A stretch of DNA of 64,000 nucleotides from Verrucomicrobiota bacterium (GCA_015061905.1 SUVQ01000003.1:1-64000), one strand, 5' to 3'. Counted from the first letter of the stretch, positions 52,602 to 62,319 are shown. A program made the numbers and translations. The notes: a model not told the origin generated them from the letters alone.

Positions 52602-54098
52602 ATGTCGGGCGATTCGAAACAGTCCTCTTACCGCCAAGTCTTCAAAGCAACGAGCATCTTTGGAGGAGCACAAGTTTTCACGATTTTAATCGGAATTGTG
52701 CGCTCCAAGCTTGTTGCCGTCTTTTTGGGGACTGCCGGAGTCGGAATAAACGGATTGTTTACTTCGCCATTGGCGTTGATTAGCTCGATTTCAAGCTTGG
52801 GAATTCCGTTCAGCGCTGTGCGGGATATTGCGCATGCGAATGAGCAGGGAAATGCGGAGGGCGTTTCGAAGATCATTTTGGCGTTTCGTCGATGGGTTTG
52901 GCTTACAGGTCTCGTGGGAGCGGTGATTACGCTTTGTCTGTCTCCGTGGCTGAGTGAGTGGAGCTTCGGAACGCGGGATTATACCTGGGGATTTGTTGTC
53001 CTTTCGCTCATGGTGTTCGTATCCGCAATTTCCGGAGGTCAGCTCGGGCTTTTGCGCGGGATGCGGAAAATGAAGGAAATGGCATTGGCAAGCATCATCG
53101 GCGGGAGCTTGAGTTTGGCGGTTGCCGTTCCGCTTTATTGGATCTACGGAACAGCTGGAATTGTTCCCGCGATTCTTGGCGGTGCGCTTGCTACTTTGCT
53201 TGTTTCCTGGTGGTATTCCCGCAAGATTTTTCTCGAAAAGGTGGCGCAATCGTGGAAGGAGAGTTTTTCTCTCGGAAGCGGAATGGCGAAACTCGGTATA
53301 CTGATAACCGTTTCGGGAATGGTAACGCAACTCGCCGGTTGGGGAATTTATATTTTTGTTCGCCATGTAGGCGGACTCGAAGAGGTCGGTCTCTATGCCG
53401 CCGGCTGGGGAATGACCAATCAATATGTCGGAATGGTTTTTTCCGCGATGGGGGCAGACTATTTGCCGCGGCTTTCCGGCGTACGCGATAACAATGCTAA
53501 AATTCGTGAATATGCGAATCAACAGGCGGAAATTTCCGTGTTGATTTTGACTCCGGCAATGGTGCTTTTCATGGGAGCCTTGCCTCTGGCGGTTTGGATT
53601 CTTTTTACGGAAGATTTCATGCCGATTATTCCGTTTGTTTCCTGGATGTTGGCGGGAATGCTTCTGAAAGCCGTTTCGTGGTGCTTGGGCTTCATCATTT
53701 TGGCAAAAGGAGACTCTAAAATGTTCCTTTATACGGAGGTGGGAATAAAGTTTATTTCCGTCCCTGCCTACCTCTTAGGATATTACTATTGCGGCTTGAG
53801 CGGAATCGGCATCGCATTTGTGGGAATCTACGCATTTTACTCGATATTGATGTTCTTCGTTTGCCGTAAAAATTATGAGTTCACGTTTTCGAGGGAGCTT
53901 TTGACGGTAACGGGTATTAGTACAGGGATTCTTTTAATCGCATTTATTCCCGCAATTATTTGGGGATTTCCCGTTGCTTATCTTTCGGGAGCTACGGCAT
54001 TTTTGCTGGCGGGAACGTACTCGCTGTTCGAGTTAAACAAACGGATGAATCTTGTGGCACTCTGTTCGCGAGTGAAACAGAAATTTATTAGGAGATAA
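52602..54098 (+). CDS. Wzx-type polysaccharide flippase 3 (WzxE-like O-antigen translocase)
   Basis: 498 residues, about 12-14 transmembrane helices, O-antigen translocase type: FKATSIFGGAQVFTILIGIVRSK-like start and FLGTAGVGINGLFTS. It is a different subfamily from flippases 1 and 2 and lacks their shared 5' end. Placed directly after the dTDP-sugar genes and before the glycosyltransferases and polymerase of block III, whose unit it should export. Confidence 0.9.
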   Translation: MSGDSKQSSYRQVFKATSIFGGAQVFTILIGIVRSKLVAVFLGTAGVGINGLFTSPLALISSISSLGIPFSAVRDIAHANEQGNAEGVSKIILAFRRWVWLTGLVGAVITLCLSPWLSEWSFGTRDYTWGFVVLSLMVFVSAISGGQLGLLRGMRKMKEMALASIIGGSLSLAVAVPLYWIYGTAGIVPAILGGALATLLVSWWYSRKIFLEKVAQSWKESFSLGSGMAKLGILITVSGMVTQLAGWGIYIFVRHVGGLEEVGLYAAGWGMTNQYVGMVFSAMGADYLPRLSGVRDNNAKIREYANQQAEISVLILTPAMVLFMGALPLAVWILFTEDFMPIIPFVSWMLAGMLLKAVSWCLGFIILAKGDSKMFLYTEVGIKFISVPAYLLGYYYCGLSGIGIAFVGIYAFYSILMFFVCRKNYEFTFSRELLTVTGISTGILLIAFIPAIIWGFPVAYLSGATAFLLAGTYSLFELNKRMNLVALCSRVKQKFIRR

Positions 54099-54100
54099 TC

Positions 54101-55042
54101 ATGAAAGAAGATTACAATCCTTTGGTGACAATCGGAGTTTTGACCTACAACTCTGCAAAATACGTTTTGGAGACGTTGGAGAGCGCCAAGGCTCAGACGT
54201 ACAAAAATATCGAACTCATAATTAGTGATGATTGCTCGACGGACAACACCGTCGAACTGTGCCGAAACTGGGTTGCAAAAAACAAAGATCGCTTTGCGCG
54301 TTGTGAGATTCTTACTGTCGAAAAGAACACGGGTATTCCCGCGAACTGTAACCGACGTTTGCGGGCATCCAAAGGCGAATGGATAAAAGGAATCGCCGGA
54401 GACGATATTCTCGCTCCTGATTGCATTGAAAACTTCATCAACTTTGTGAAGCAAAATCCGGAGGCAGAGTGGGTGAATTCCCAGGTGCAGTACTTCCAGG
54501 CTGATTTTAAACCGGAAAGGTTTGGGAGGTTATTAGATGAAAGCTACCATTCTTTTTATAACGAGAACAAAACTCCCCAAGAACAATATCGAATTTTGTT
54601 ACGAGGAAATCCAATTCACGCTCCGGGTGTTTTCGTCAAAAAGGCGCTTCTTAATTCCGTTGGAGGTTACGACGAACGATTTTCGTTTATTGAGGATCAC
54701 CCGGTGTGGTTGAAGTTAACGAAAAGCGGTAAAAAATGCTTCTACATGAAAAAACGTACGATTTTCTATCGTCTACACGATTCGTCTATTTTTGCGACAA
54801 GAAAACCAAACACATTGTTTAATAGTTTTTATAAAAAACGTTTAAATTTTGATAAGGAATATCGTCTTCCGTTTTTGGGGATATGGGCAAAACTTCTTTA
54901 CTATAAGAATTATTATCTCTGTTGTTGCATGGATAAGTTCGGTTTAAACAAATCTAATTTTCTCTGCAGAGCTCTTTATTGGGGAGGGCATCCGATTCTA
55001 GTCCTCCGTTTTTTTTTCCGAAAAGTTTTTTCTAAAAATTAA
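54101..55042 (+). CDS. GT2 family glycosyltransferase
   Basis: 313 residues. GT-A inverting transferase: VTIGVLTYNSAKYVLETLES (7-26), ISDDCSTDNT (about 44-53), IAGDDILAPDC (about 105-115, DxD-like) and HAPGVFVKKALLNSVGGYDE. Shine-Dalgarno TTAGGAGA. Inner-membrane associated, adds a sugar to the block III unit. The second half is AT-rich and lacks octamers. Confidence 0.88.
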   Translation: MKEDYNPLVTIGVLTYNSAKYVLETLESAKAQTYKNIELIISDDCSTDNTVELCRNWVAKNKDRFARCEILTVEKNTGIPANCNRRLRASKGEWIKGIAGDDILAPDCIENFINFVKQNPEAEWVNSQVQYFQADFKPERFGRLLDESYHSFYNENKTPQEQYRILLRGNPIHAPGVFVKKALLNSVGGYDERFSFIEDHPVWLKLTKSGKKCFYMKKRTIFYRLHDSSIFATRKPNTLFNSFYKKRLNFDKEYRLPFLGIWAKLLYYKNYYLCCCMDKFGLNKSNFLCRALYWGGHPILVLRFFFRKVFSKN

Positions 55043-55054
55043 TCGAAAAATACG

Positions 55055-55828
55055 ATGATTAATTTCGGCGAAAAAGTTTGGGAGTCTCCCAAGGTTTCGG
55101 TGATTGTTCCGGTGTACAAGGTGGAAAAATACCTACCGGAATGCATCGGTAGTATTCTTGCTCAGACGTTTACGGATTTTGAGCTCATCCTCGCCGACGA
55201 CGGATCACCCGACAATTCCGGAAAAATCTGCGACGACTACGCCGCCCGCGACTTCCGCATCCGCGTCTTCCATAAAGAAAACGGAGGAGTATCTTCTGCT
55301 CGAAATTTAGGGATTGATAATGCTCGTGGTGAGTGGATTGCTTTTGTTGATTCGGATGATTGGATTGGAAGAGATTTCCTTTCTGCATTTTTCTTTGAGA
55401 AAAAGCTTTTGAAGGGTGAAAAAATAAAGATTTTCAATTACGGGAATTGCAAACGGGATTTTACGTACATCGACGATATTGTCGAAGGGATTGTCCGCAT
55501 TATTGAGAAAGCCCCGAAGAAAGAGGTCGGCTCTGACGGTCTCCCGATTCCTCCCTACAAAGTTTACAACATTGGGAACAGCGTCCCGGAAAATCTCTTG
55601 GACTTCGTTAACATCTTGCAGGAAGAGCTTATTCTGGCAGGTGTGCTTCCCGCAGATTACGATTTCGAATCTCATAAAGAACTCGTTCCGATGCAAGCGG
55701 GAGATGTTCCTGTGACGTTTGCGGATACGTCCGATTTGGAGAAGGATTTCGGATTCAAACCATCGACATCGCTTCGGGAAGGGCTTCGTAAGTTTGCTGT
55801 ATGGTATGCGGCGGCCCAAAGACACTAG
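55055..55828 (+). pseudogene. Chimera: GT2 N-terminus fused to an epimerase C-terminus
   Basis: 257 codons, uninterrupted. Residues 1-110 are a GT2 start (VSVIVPVYKVEKYLPECIGS, LADDGSPDNSG, FVDSDDWIG) cut off halfway through its catalytic domain. From about 55400 (KLLKGEKIKIFNYGNCKRDF) the rest is the last ~140 residues of a UDP-glucuronate epimerase, about 85% identical by eye to 45747-46160. Neither half can be catalytically complete: the epimerase part has no Rossmann motif and no Tyr-x3-Lys. It is a recombination product and possibly untranslated baggage. Confidence 0.85.
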
Positions 55829-55846
55829 TTCAAAAAGGAAATTATA

Positions 55847-56791
55847 ATGCCAAAGATAAGTGTAATTATTCCTGTTTATAATTCGGAAAGATATATTGAA
55901 CGCTGTTTAAAGTCGGTTTTGACTCAAGATTTCAACGATATTGAGGCTATTGTTGTAAATGATGAGACCCCAGATCAATCGATGGAGATTGTCTCTCGAA
56001 TAGCGAAGCAAGATTCTAGGATTCGTATAATACACAATGTTGTTCGATCAGGGCCTGGGATTGCTAGAAAACAAGGATATGAGGCCTCAAGAGGAGACTA
56101 TCTTTGCTTCCTTGATGGAGATGATACACTGCCGCACAATGCTCTCGAAATCCTTTATGGTCATGCTGTTAGTACTGATGCGGCTATCGTGAAAGGAAAC
56201 ATTGAATTTGTCAAAGAGACGGGGTACCGGTACTCGTGGCGTAAAAATTCTCTTCCGTTTGGAAATACGAAAGAGGGGGTGTTTCAGGCTCTACTTGTAG
56301 GAGCAATATCTCACAATCTTGCGGGTACCCTTTTTAAGCGAGATTTATTTGTATCCGGTGAATACATTACGATTCCTGGCATGACAAATGGAGAAGACGC
56401 ATTGCTTTTTTATCAGATTGTAAAAAAAACAGATGGAAGCGTATTTGTGTGCGATGATCTTGTTTACCATTATCATGAAAATTTGTTGTCTAGTACACAC
56501 GTTAAATTATCACAGAATGCGATTGATAATTTAGTTTATCTATATGGTTTTATTTATAGAAATCTTTCCGATTACTCTCACATTCAGAAAGAATTAATTG
56601 CTTACACCGTTCGCCATTTGAATGAGTTGTATTTGAACTATACTCCAGAAAATGTACGTACAAAAGCGCAGGAGTGTTGTTGTGATCAGTTTCTCTCTTT
56701 CCGATACCGCCTGTCTTGTTTAACCCCGAGGGAGAATATTCGGTGGTGCTTAAAAGCCGCGATATATTCCTTAGGATTTAAGAAAAGATAA
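55847..56791 (+). CDS. GT2 family glycosyltransferase
   Basis: 314 residues. ISVIIPVYNSERYIERCLKS (4-23), VVNDETPDQSMEIV, YLCFLDGDDTLPHNA (about 84-98) and NGEDALLFYQIVKKT are canonical GT2 motifs with DxD. Adds an unknown sugar in block III. AT-rich with no octamer copies, as are the four genes that follow. Confidence 0.9.
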   Translation: MPKISVIIPVYNSERYIERCLKSVLTQDFNDIEAIVVNDETPDQSMEIVSRIAKQDSRIRIIHNVVRSGPGIARKQGYEASRGDYLCFLDGDDTLPHNALEILYGHAVSTDAAIVKGNIEFVKETGYRYSWRKNSLPFGNTKEGVFQALLVGAISHNLAGTLFKRDLFVSGEYITIPGMTNGEDALLFYQIVKKTDGSVFVCDDLVYHYHENLLSSTHVKLSQNAIDNLVYLYGFIYRNLSDYSHIQKELIAYTVRHLNELYLNYTPENVRTKAQECCCDQFLSFRYRLSCLTPRENIRWCLKAAIYSLGFKKR

Positions 56792-56799
56792 TAATTTTT

Positions 56800-57708
56800 A
56801 TGAGATTTACTATGAATAAGCTGAGGAAATTATCGGACTGGAGGTTTATTGCAAGATTCATCCTTTCTCGACTTTCTGTTTGGTTTTCCGATGAGCTATA
56901 CATTCGCTTGCTCTATCGGTTAGCATTTGGACGAAAAATAAATTTAGTCAATCCACAAGGATTCAACGAAAAACTTAACTGGTTGAAATTAAATTTTAGA
57001 AATCCGAATTTCACTGTAATGGCAGATAAGTTTTGGGTGAAACGTTACGTTGCTAAAATAATCGGAGAGCAGTATGTGGTTCCGTGCTACGGGAAATGGA
57101 AATCTGTCGAGGATATAGATTTTACAAGTCTGCCAACTCAAGTGTTTCTTAAGTCAACGCATGATAGCGGTGGCGGTGTCTTAGTCGATCAAGGAAAAGG
57201 TGTAGATTATAAGATATTAAAAAAACGATTTAACGAGCGGACACTAAACCGGAAGAATTGGTATTGGCACTTGCGTGAATACCCTTATAAGCACATTGAG
57301 CCTTTTATTATTGCTGAGGCATACTTAGATGAGGGAACGGGGTATGAGATTCGGGATTATAAATTCTACTGTTTTGGGGGGATTCCGAGATACATGTACA
57401 TTACAAATAAAGGAAAGAAGATTTACGAGAATTTTTATGACATGGATTTTCTTCCTGTAGATATTTGGCATGGACATGAGAGATTAAGACCAGAGTATGA
57501 AAAACCGGCCGAATTTGAACAAATGAAGGAATTAGCTCGGGTGCTTTCTTGTTCTATTGATTCTCCCTTTGTTCGAGTTGATTTCTTTTGTGTTAATAAT
57601 AGGGTCTATTTTGGTGAATTTACCTTTTACGACTGGGGTGGGATGAGTCCCTTTTCTGATCTATGGGAGAAGAAATTGGGAGATATGGTAAATTTGGAAA
57701 ATATTTAA
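56800..57708 (+). CDS. TupA-like ATP-grasp protein
   Basis: 302 residues. TupA-like ATP-grasp family: NPQGFNEKLNWLKL (about 49-62), DKFWVKRYVAKIIGEQYVVP (ATP-binding entry), FLKSTHDSGGGVLVDQGK, FIIAEAYLDEG, and the C-terminal metal-site FVRVDFFCVNNRVYFGEFTF (about 266-285). ATP-grasp ligases in capsule loci may join amino acids or similar acids to sugars, but the reaction of this subfamily in polysaccharide loci is unknown. It sits between a GT2 and the polymerase. Confidence 0.87.
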   Translation: MRFTMNKLRKLSDWRFIARFILSRLSVWFSDELYIRLLYRLAFGRKINLVNPQGFNEKLNWLKLNFRNPNFTVMADKFWVKRYVAKIIGEQYVVPCYGKWKSVEDIDFTSLPTQVFLKSTHDSGGGVLVDQGKGVDYKILKKRFNERTLNRKNWYWHLREYPYKHIEPFIIAEAYLDEGTGYEIRDYKFYCFGGIPRYMYITNKGKKIYENFYDMDFLPVDIWHGHERLRPEYEKPAEFEQMKELARVLSCSIDSPFVRVDFFCVNNRVYFGEFTFYDWGGMSPFSDLWEKKLGDMVNLENI

Positions 57709-57720
57709 GAGGAAATACAT

Positions 57721-58995
57721 ATGTATAGTTTTCAGCGTATATTGGTGTTTTTGGTTGGAATAAGTATTCCTTTTAACCAAATTACCGCTTCATTCGCAGG
57801 GCGTAATTGGTCTCTGGGAATATTTTCCTGTTCATTATATTTCTTGTCTATTCTTCCGTGGATGGGGGGGGGCGTGAAGTTGGCGCGAGCTTACGGCTCT
57901 TCTATTTGGAACATTGTTTTTTGGGTAATTCTTTTGCAGATGATGAACATGCTCTATTTTGATGGAGGGACTTTTTACTATCCAGTATCACTGGTCATGT
58001 GCATCGTTTTTTTTATTACTCTGCTCTTACATGATTTATATGACCGTGGAGCTATTCGATGGGTGATTTATGGAATGGGCTTTGGAGGAATCCTTGTTGC
58101 TGTATTGTTTATGCTTGGCGTTGGTGTTTCAATAAATCCAAACTCAGGGAGATTAGAAATGTTTGGAGAAAACCCTAATGTTATGGGGATTTATATGGGG
58201 ATTTCTTCAATAGTCGTTTTAAATGAATTTATTCTAAGAGATGTGTTCCGTCTACGGGCAGGACGTTACGTGTTATTTGGAACTTATGTCCCAATGGTAT
58301 ACTTAATTTTGGAGACAGGCTCGCGTACGGCTTTCCTCATTTTTGCAGCATCGCTTATTGTAACAGTTGGCTTGTTGCCCGCAAAGACTAAGCTTTTGAA
58401 AGTTTTGTTGTTTTTTGGGGGGGTGATTATCTTGTTCTTTTTGGGAAAATGGTTTCTTGATTCAGATATCTCTGTTTTACGACGATTGACGGAAACTGTT
58501 GAGTCTAATGATACTTCGGGCCGCGACGAGCTGATTCTCGGGTATATGCCAACCATTCTGACGCATCCACTTGGCGTTGGACAAACAGGCGCAGTAGAGA
58601 TTTCCAGAAAAGTTTTTGGGGGAACTCATGTTTTTCTGGGTATTGAGTCGTGTTATAGCCCGCATAATGTCATTGTTGAAATTCTACTTTATACTGGTGT
58701 TTTGGGGCTTGTTCTTTGGGGCATGTTTTGGGCTAACGTCTCAAGGTGTGCATGGAGGGCATTTAAGGATGAAAAGAACCTGACACCAATTCTTTTACTT
58801 TTGCCTGTGGCGGCAGTTATTTTATCTGCACAGGTATTAACAGAAAAGTGGGCGTATATTATTTATGCATATATTCTCAGTGCTGGCCATTCCCCCAGTG
58901 CGATTCCTTTGAGAAAGAGGACATTGTTAAGACAAATTAGCTGTGTAAGAGACGGCCGTTGCTATAGTTCGTCACATGGGAGCAAGGGCCGTTAA
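57721..58995 (+). CDS. Wzy-like O-antigen polymerase/ligase
   Basis: 424 residues, about ten to eleven helices. GRLEMFGENPNVMGIYMGI (about 143-161) and ETGSRTAFLIFAASL are typical of the O-antigen ligase/polymerase (Wzy_C/PF04932) family, with a long periplasmic loop containing the ESCYSPHNVIVEIL site (His). A G9 tract (57864-57872) in codons 48-51 is early in the gene; loss of one G gives an immediate TGA. A second tract (G7) is at 58417-58423. A strong candidate for on/off phase variation of block III polymer. Confidence 0.85.
   Translation: MYSFQRILVFLVGISIPFNQITASFAGRNWSLGIFSCSLYFLSILPWMGGGVKLARAYGSSIWNIVFWVILLQMMNMLYFDGGTFYYPVSLVMCIVFFITLLLHDLYDRGAIRWVIYGMGFGGILVAVLFMLGVGVSINPNSGRLEMFGENPNVMGIYMGISSIVVLNEFILRDVFRLRAGRYVLFGTYVPMVYLILETGSRTAFLIFAASLIVTVGLLPAKTKLLKVLLFFGGVIILFFLGKWFLDSDISVLRRLTETVESNDTSGRDELILGYMPTILTHPLGVGQTGAVEISRKVFGGTHVFLGIESCYSPHNVIVEILLYTGVLGLVLWGMFWANVSRCAWRAFKDEKNLTPILLLLPVAAVILSAQVLTEKWAYIIYAYILSAGHSPSAIPLRKRTLLRQISCVRDGRCYSSSHGSKGR
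57864..57872 (+). repeat. Poly-G tract, 9 nt, early in the block III polymerase
   Basis: Encodes M-G-G-G at residues 48-51. G8 reads ATG GGG GGG GCG TGA, a direct stop. Confidence 0.9.
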
Positions 58996-59051
58996 GTTGT
59001 GGGCGTTCGAGTCACTTTCCGAAAATTGTCGGATTTTAATTCTTTTTCAAA

Positions 59052-60119
59052 ATGAAAATCTTTTTTTACATTAATTCTCTCTCACGAGGTGGGGCAGAGC
59101 GAGTGATGACTAATCTTGCAGGCGAAATGTCTAAAAGAGGACACGACTGTTCGTTGATAACTACGTTTCGCACAAATTGTGAGTATACGATGAGCGAGGC
59201 CGTTAAACGGTATTCTTTGTTTGAAGAACGTCCGTTGAGCTTCTTTATTCGAAATGTCGTAACAATGCTAAGGCTTAGGCAACTTCTCAAAAAAGAGAAA
59301 CCGGATTTGCTTGTGACTTTTATGGGGGAACCGAATTTCCGAGGGATTATTGCTACGCGCGGTTTACCCGTAAAAACGGTGATTTCTGTTCGCAATACGC
59401 CGGAGTCTGAGTATGGAACCGGGATGTTTGCACGTCTTGCTAAGATTCTTTTCCGCTTTGCTTCTTTCACAATATTCCAAACACAGGATGCTAAAGACTG
59501 GTTCCCGGAGGCTATTCAGGAGAAATCGGCGATAATTTTTAATCCTGTAGATAAAATTTTTTATGAAAGTACGCGTGCTATCAGCCTTCGAGGGATAATA
59601 ACAGTAGGGCGTTTGGTTCCGCAGAAAAATCACCGACTTCTGATTCGAGCGTATTCCAAGATTGCAAATAAAACTTCTGAGGATCTGACGATTTATGGAG
59701 GAGGAGATGCATCATCTCTTAAAGCTTATGCTGATTCATTAGGTGTTGGAAAACGTGTTCATTTCCCGGGGCAACATCCGAATATTTCGGAAGTTTTAAG
59801 TGGGGGCCGAGTCTTTGTGCTTTCTTCGGATTTTGAAGGAATGCCCAACGCTCTCATGGAAGCGATGGCGGTGGGTGTTCCGTGTATTTCCACTAATTGT
59901 CCTTGTGGAGGTCCCCAAATGCTTTTTCCGGATTCGATAAAATCATTTCTTGTTCCCGTCGGGGACGAGGTGATGTTGTCTCAAAGGCTTTTACAGGTGC
60001 TTTCAGATTCTAAGACTGAAGAATATTTGGCCGCAGAATGCCGAAAAGCATCTTTAGTCTTTGAATCGTCAAAGATATTCGATGAGTGGGAACGCGTTTT
60101 TGAGAGGTGCGCAAAATGA
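59052..60119 (+). CDS. GT4-type glycosyltransferase
   Basis: 355 residues. MKIFFYINSLSRGGAERVMT (1-20, acceptor loop), ITVGRLVPQKNHRLLIRAYS (about 180-199), VHFPGQHPNISEVL and SSDFEGMPNALMEAMAVGVP with E-x7-E. Similar to PglJ/WbnE-type retaining transferases. AT-rich, no exact octamer. Its end overlaps the next gene (ATGA at 60116). Confidence 0.9.
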   Translation: MKIFFYINSLSRGGAERVMTNLAGEMSKRGHDCSLITTFRTNCEYTMSEAVKRYSLFEERPLSFFIRNVVTMLRLRQLLKKEKPDLLVTFMGEPNFRGIIATRGLPVKTVISVRNTPESEYGTGMFARLAKILFRFASFTIFQTQDAKDWFPEAIQEKSAIIFNPVDKIFYESTRAISLRGIITVGRLVPQKNHRLLIRAYSKIANKTSEDLTIYGGGDASSLKAYADSLGVGKRVHFPGQHPNISEVLSGGRVFVLSSDFEGMPNALMEAMAVGVPCISTNCPCGGPQMLFPDSIKSFLVPVGDEVMLSQRLLQVLSDSKTEEYLAAECRKASLVFESSKIFDEWERVFERCAK

Positions 60120-61192
60120 AAATTCTACACGTCATTAATTCGCTTTCGACGGGCGGGGCGGAGAAGTTAGTCGCGGATTTGGCTCCGCTCCAACGGGAAC
60201 ACGGACATGAGGTGGAAGTGCTTTTGTTCCGCGGTGGAGAAAGCGTGTTTAGAGAGGGTTTAGAAAATGTGGGAATCCGGGTTTATGATTTCGGTGCGGG
60301 AACGTCGGTTTATTCTCCGCTGAATATTTTTCGCCTGATTCCGTTTATGCGGAAATATGACGTGATACACGTTCATCTTTTCCCTGCGCAGTATTGGGTT
60401 GCGATTGCGAAATTACTTTCTCTCTCAAAAGTGCACTTGGTAACTACTGAGCATTCTACAAATAATAGGAGGCGAGGCTCTCTAATTTGGAAAATTTTCG
60501 ACAGCGCGGTTTATGCATGTTACTCATCCATAATCTGTTGTGCGGATATGGCGAGAACGAGTCTTTGTCGCCATATCGGAAATTGGAAGCGAATTTGTTC
60601 TATTTCTAATGGAGTCGACATTGAAAAGGTTTTCCAATCGGTAATTTCTTCCAGAGGAGATTTTGGGATTTGTGAAGACGTGTTCCTAATGTGTCAGGTG
60701 GCACGGTTCGTTTTTCCAAAGGATCAAGAGACTGTTGTTCGATCCTTGTCTTTGTTGCCGAAAAACATACATGCAGTATTTATTGGAGATGGTGAACGGC
60801 GGGAGAATTGTGAAAGCCTTGCAGAGAAGCTCTGCGTACGGGAACGTATTCATTTTCTTGGTCTTCGTCCGGATGTTCCCGGTTTGTTGAAAATGTCAGA
60901 TTTAGTAATATGTTCGTCTGCGTATGAAGGGCTTTCTTTGGCTTCCGTAGAAGGACTTGCTTCGGGAAAAACGGTTCTCGCTTCGGATGTCCCCGGGCTT
61001 GCGGAAGTAGTCGGCGGAGCGGGAATCCTTTTCCCGCAAGGCGATGAAAAGGCACTCGCTGGGGCGGTTTCAAGGCTTGCTTCGGACAAGGAATTTTACA
61101 ACGAAACGGCAACTGCTTGTTTACGGCGTTCCCGGGATTTTGATATTCGCAAAACCGCCGAGGCGTATTTGGCGGTGTATGAAAAAGCGTGA
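60116..61192 (+). CDS. GT4-type glycosyltransferase
   Basis: 358 residues from the ATG at 60116. MKILHVINSLSTGGAEKLVA, IHVHLFPAQYWVA, HLVTTEHSTNNRRRG, CQVARFVFPKDQETVVRSLS and CSSAYEGLSLASVEGLASGK with E-x7-E. GT-B fold; last sugar gene of block III. Its ends carry octamer copies while the middle does not, a mosaic look. Confidence 0.9.
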   Translation: MKILHVINSLSTGGAEKLVADLAPLQREHGHEVEVLLFRGGESVFREGLENVGIRVYDFGAGTSVYSPLNIFRLIPFMRKYDVIHVHLFPAQYWVAIAKLLSLSKVHLVTTEHSTNNRRRGSLIWKIFDSAVYACYSSIICCADMARTSLCRHIGNWKRICSISNGVDIEKVFQSVISSRGDFGICEDVFLMCQVARFVFPKDQETVVRSLSLLPKNIHAVFIGDGERRENCESLAEKLCVRERIHFLGLRPDVPGLLKMSDLVICSSAYEGLSLASVEGLASGKTVLASDVPGLAEVVGGAGILFPQGDEKALAGAVSRLASDKEFYNETATACLRRSRDFDIRKTAEAYLAVYEKA

Positions 61193-61352
61193 GGCTGTTT
61201 GTTTGCGCGAAAAGCGCAGGAAAAGGGCGAGGTTTGTAAAAAAAATAATTTTTTTTCAAAAAAAAACTTGCGTCGTGATAAAAACAATGACTACCTGTTA
61301 GGTAGAGTATTTATTATTCTTACTCCAAAACTTAACTTATACAAAAAACAAT

Positions 61353-62219
61353 ATGAAATTGTTGTTCCCGCCACGTTCGTTTTGCAGATTGATTGCTTGG
61401 AGTGCGTTGGCTCCGGTTGCTTCTTTTGCGGCGAATGTTGGCGGGAACCCGTCATTTTATGATACCGACAATTGGTATGGCTATCGGAGCAACAGCAACA
61501 TTCAGTTTTCATCGACGGAAGCGTCGATTCAATTCACGCAGTTAGACAAATCTTCTTATCTTTGGACTTATTTTGACCCGATAACGCTCTTTGTCGGAGA
61601 AAAACTTTCGTTCTCGGGAACGTTTACTTTCGGCAACATCGCTTCCGGCGGCGTCTTTTCTCTCGGCTTTTTTAACAGTGGAAGTTGCGGAAAAGAGCAA
61701 ATGATTACGCATACTTATCAGTCGGGAACGTCTGTGTCTTCTATGGCGAATTATAGGGAAGGGAAAAATGCGGTTTCTACGGCAACCGGCGGAATGATCG
61801 GCGTCTCCGCAAGCAACGAAAAAGCTTATTTGAGGACAAACGCCGGTTCTTCCACGGCTTTTCTTTCCGCATCCGGCGGAGCTCAGCAAAAAACGGTTAC
61901 GTTGTCTTCCGGATTTTCTGCGCCGGTCGCCGCTCAGCCTTACGAGGTTGCTCTTGAAATTTTAAAAACGGTGAAGGGTTTGGATTTTTCCGTTTCATTT
62001 GGCGGCGGAGCTTTCCAAACTGTTTCCTTTGAAACGGATATTTCGACTTTTGATGTTTTCGGGATTCGCTCTCCCGTAACGGCAAGCGGGAACGGTATTA
62101 CGCTTTCAAAAATTTCTCTGACGGAAGCCGTCGTTCCCGAACCGTCGGCGTTCGGCGGCTTTATCGGTATTTTTTCGATAATGTTTGCGGCGATGTCTCG
62201 GCATCGTCGGACAAACTAA
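61353..62219 (+). CDS. PEP-CTERM sorting-domain secreted protein
   Basis: 288 residues. Sec signal peptide (1-26, cut near ASFA-A), a beta-rich middle with many Ser, Gly and Phe, then the C-terminal sorting signal: VPEP (261-264), hydrophobic helix (about 267-281) and basic tail RHRR (283-286). PEP-CTERM proteins are processed by exosortase and delivered to the outer surface or extracellular matrix, in organisms that make exopolysaccharide. No exosortase gene is in the window. Terminated by an octamer-stem terminator. Confidence 0.92.
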   Translation: MKLLFPPRSFCRLIAWSALAPVASFAANVGGNPSFYDTDNWYGYRSNSNIQFSSTEASIQFTQLDKSSYLWTYFDPITLFVGEKLSFSGTFTFGNIASGGVFSLGFFNSGSCGKEQMITHTYQSGTSVSSMANYREGKNAVSTATGGMIGVSASNEKAYLRTNAGSSTAFLSASGGAQQKTVTLSSGFSAPVAAQPYEVALEILKTVKGLDFSVSFGGGAFQTVSFETDISTFDVFGIRSPVTASGNGITLSKISLTEAVVPEPSAFGGFIGIFSIMFAAMSRHRRTN

Positions 62220-62280
62220 AAACCTAAAGGCGTGCTCGCTTATCAAACCGCCCTCGTTTCCTTTTCGGGAACGGGGGCGG

Positions 62281-62319
62281 GCGTTCCCGTGGCTTCGGTT
62301 GCGGGAACGCTTTTTTTTT
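62281..62319 (+). terminator. Rho-independent terminator made of an inverted octamer pair
   Basis: GCGTTCCCG (62281-62289) pairs with CGGGAACGC (62302-62310), 12-nt loop, then nine T. Ends the PEP-CTERM gene. Confidence 0.9.
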
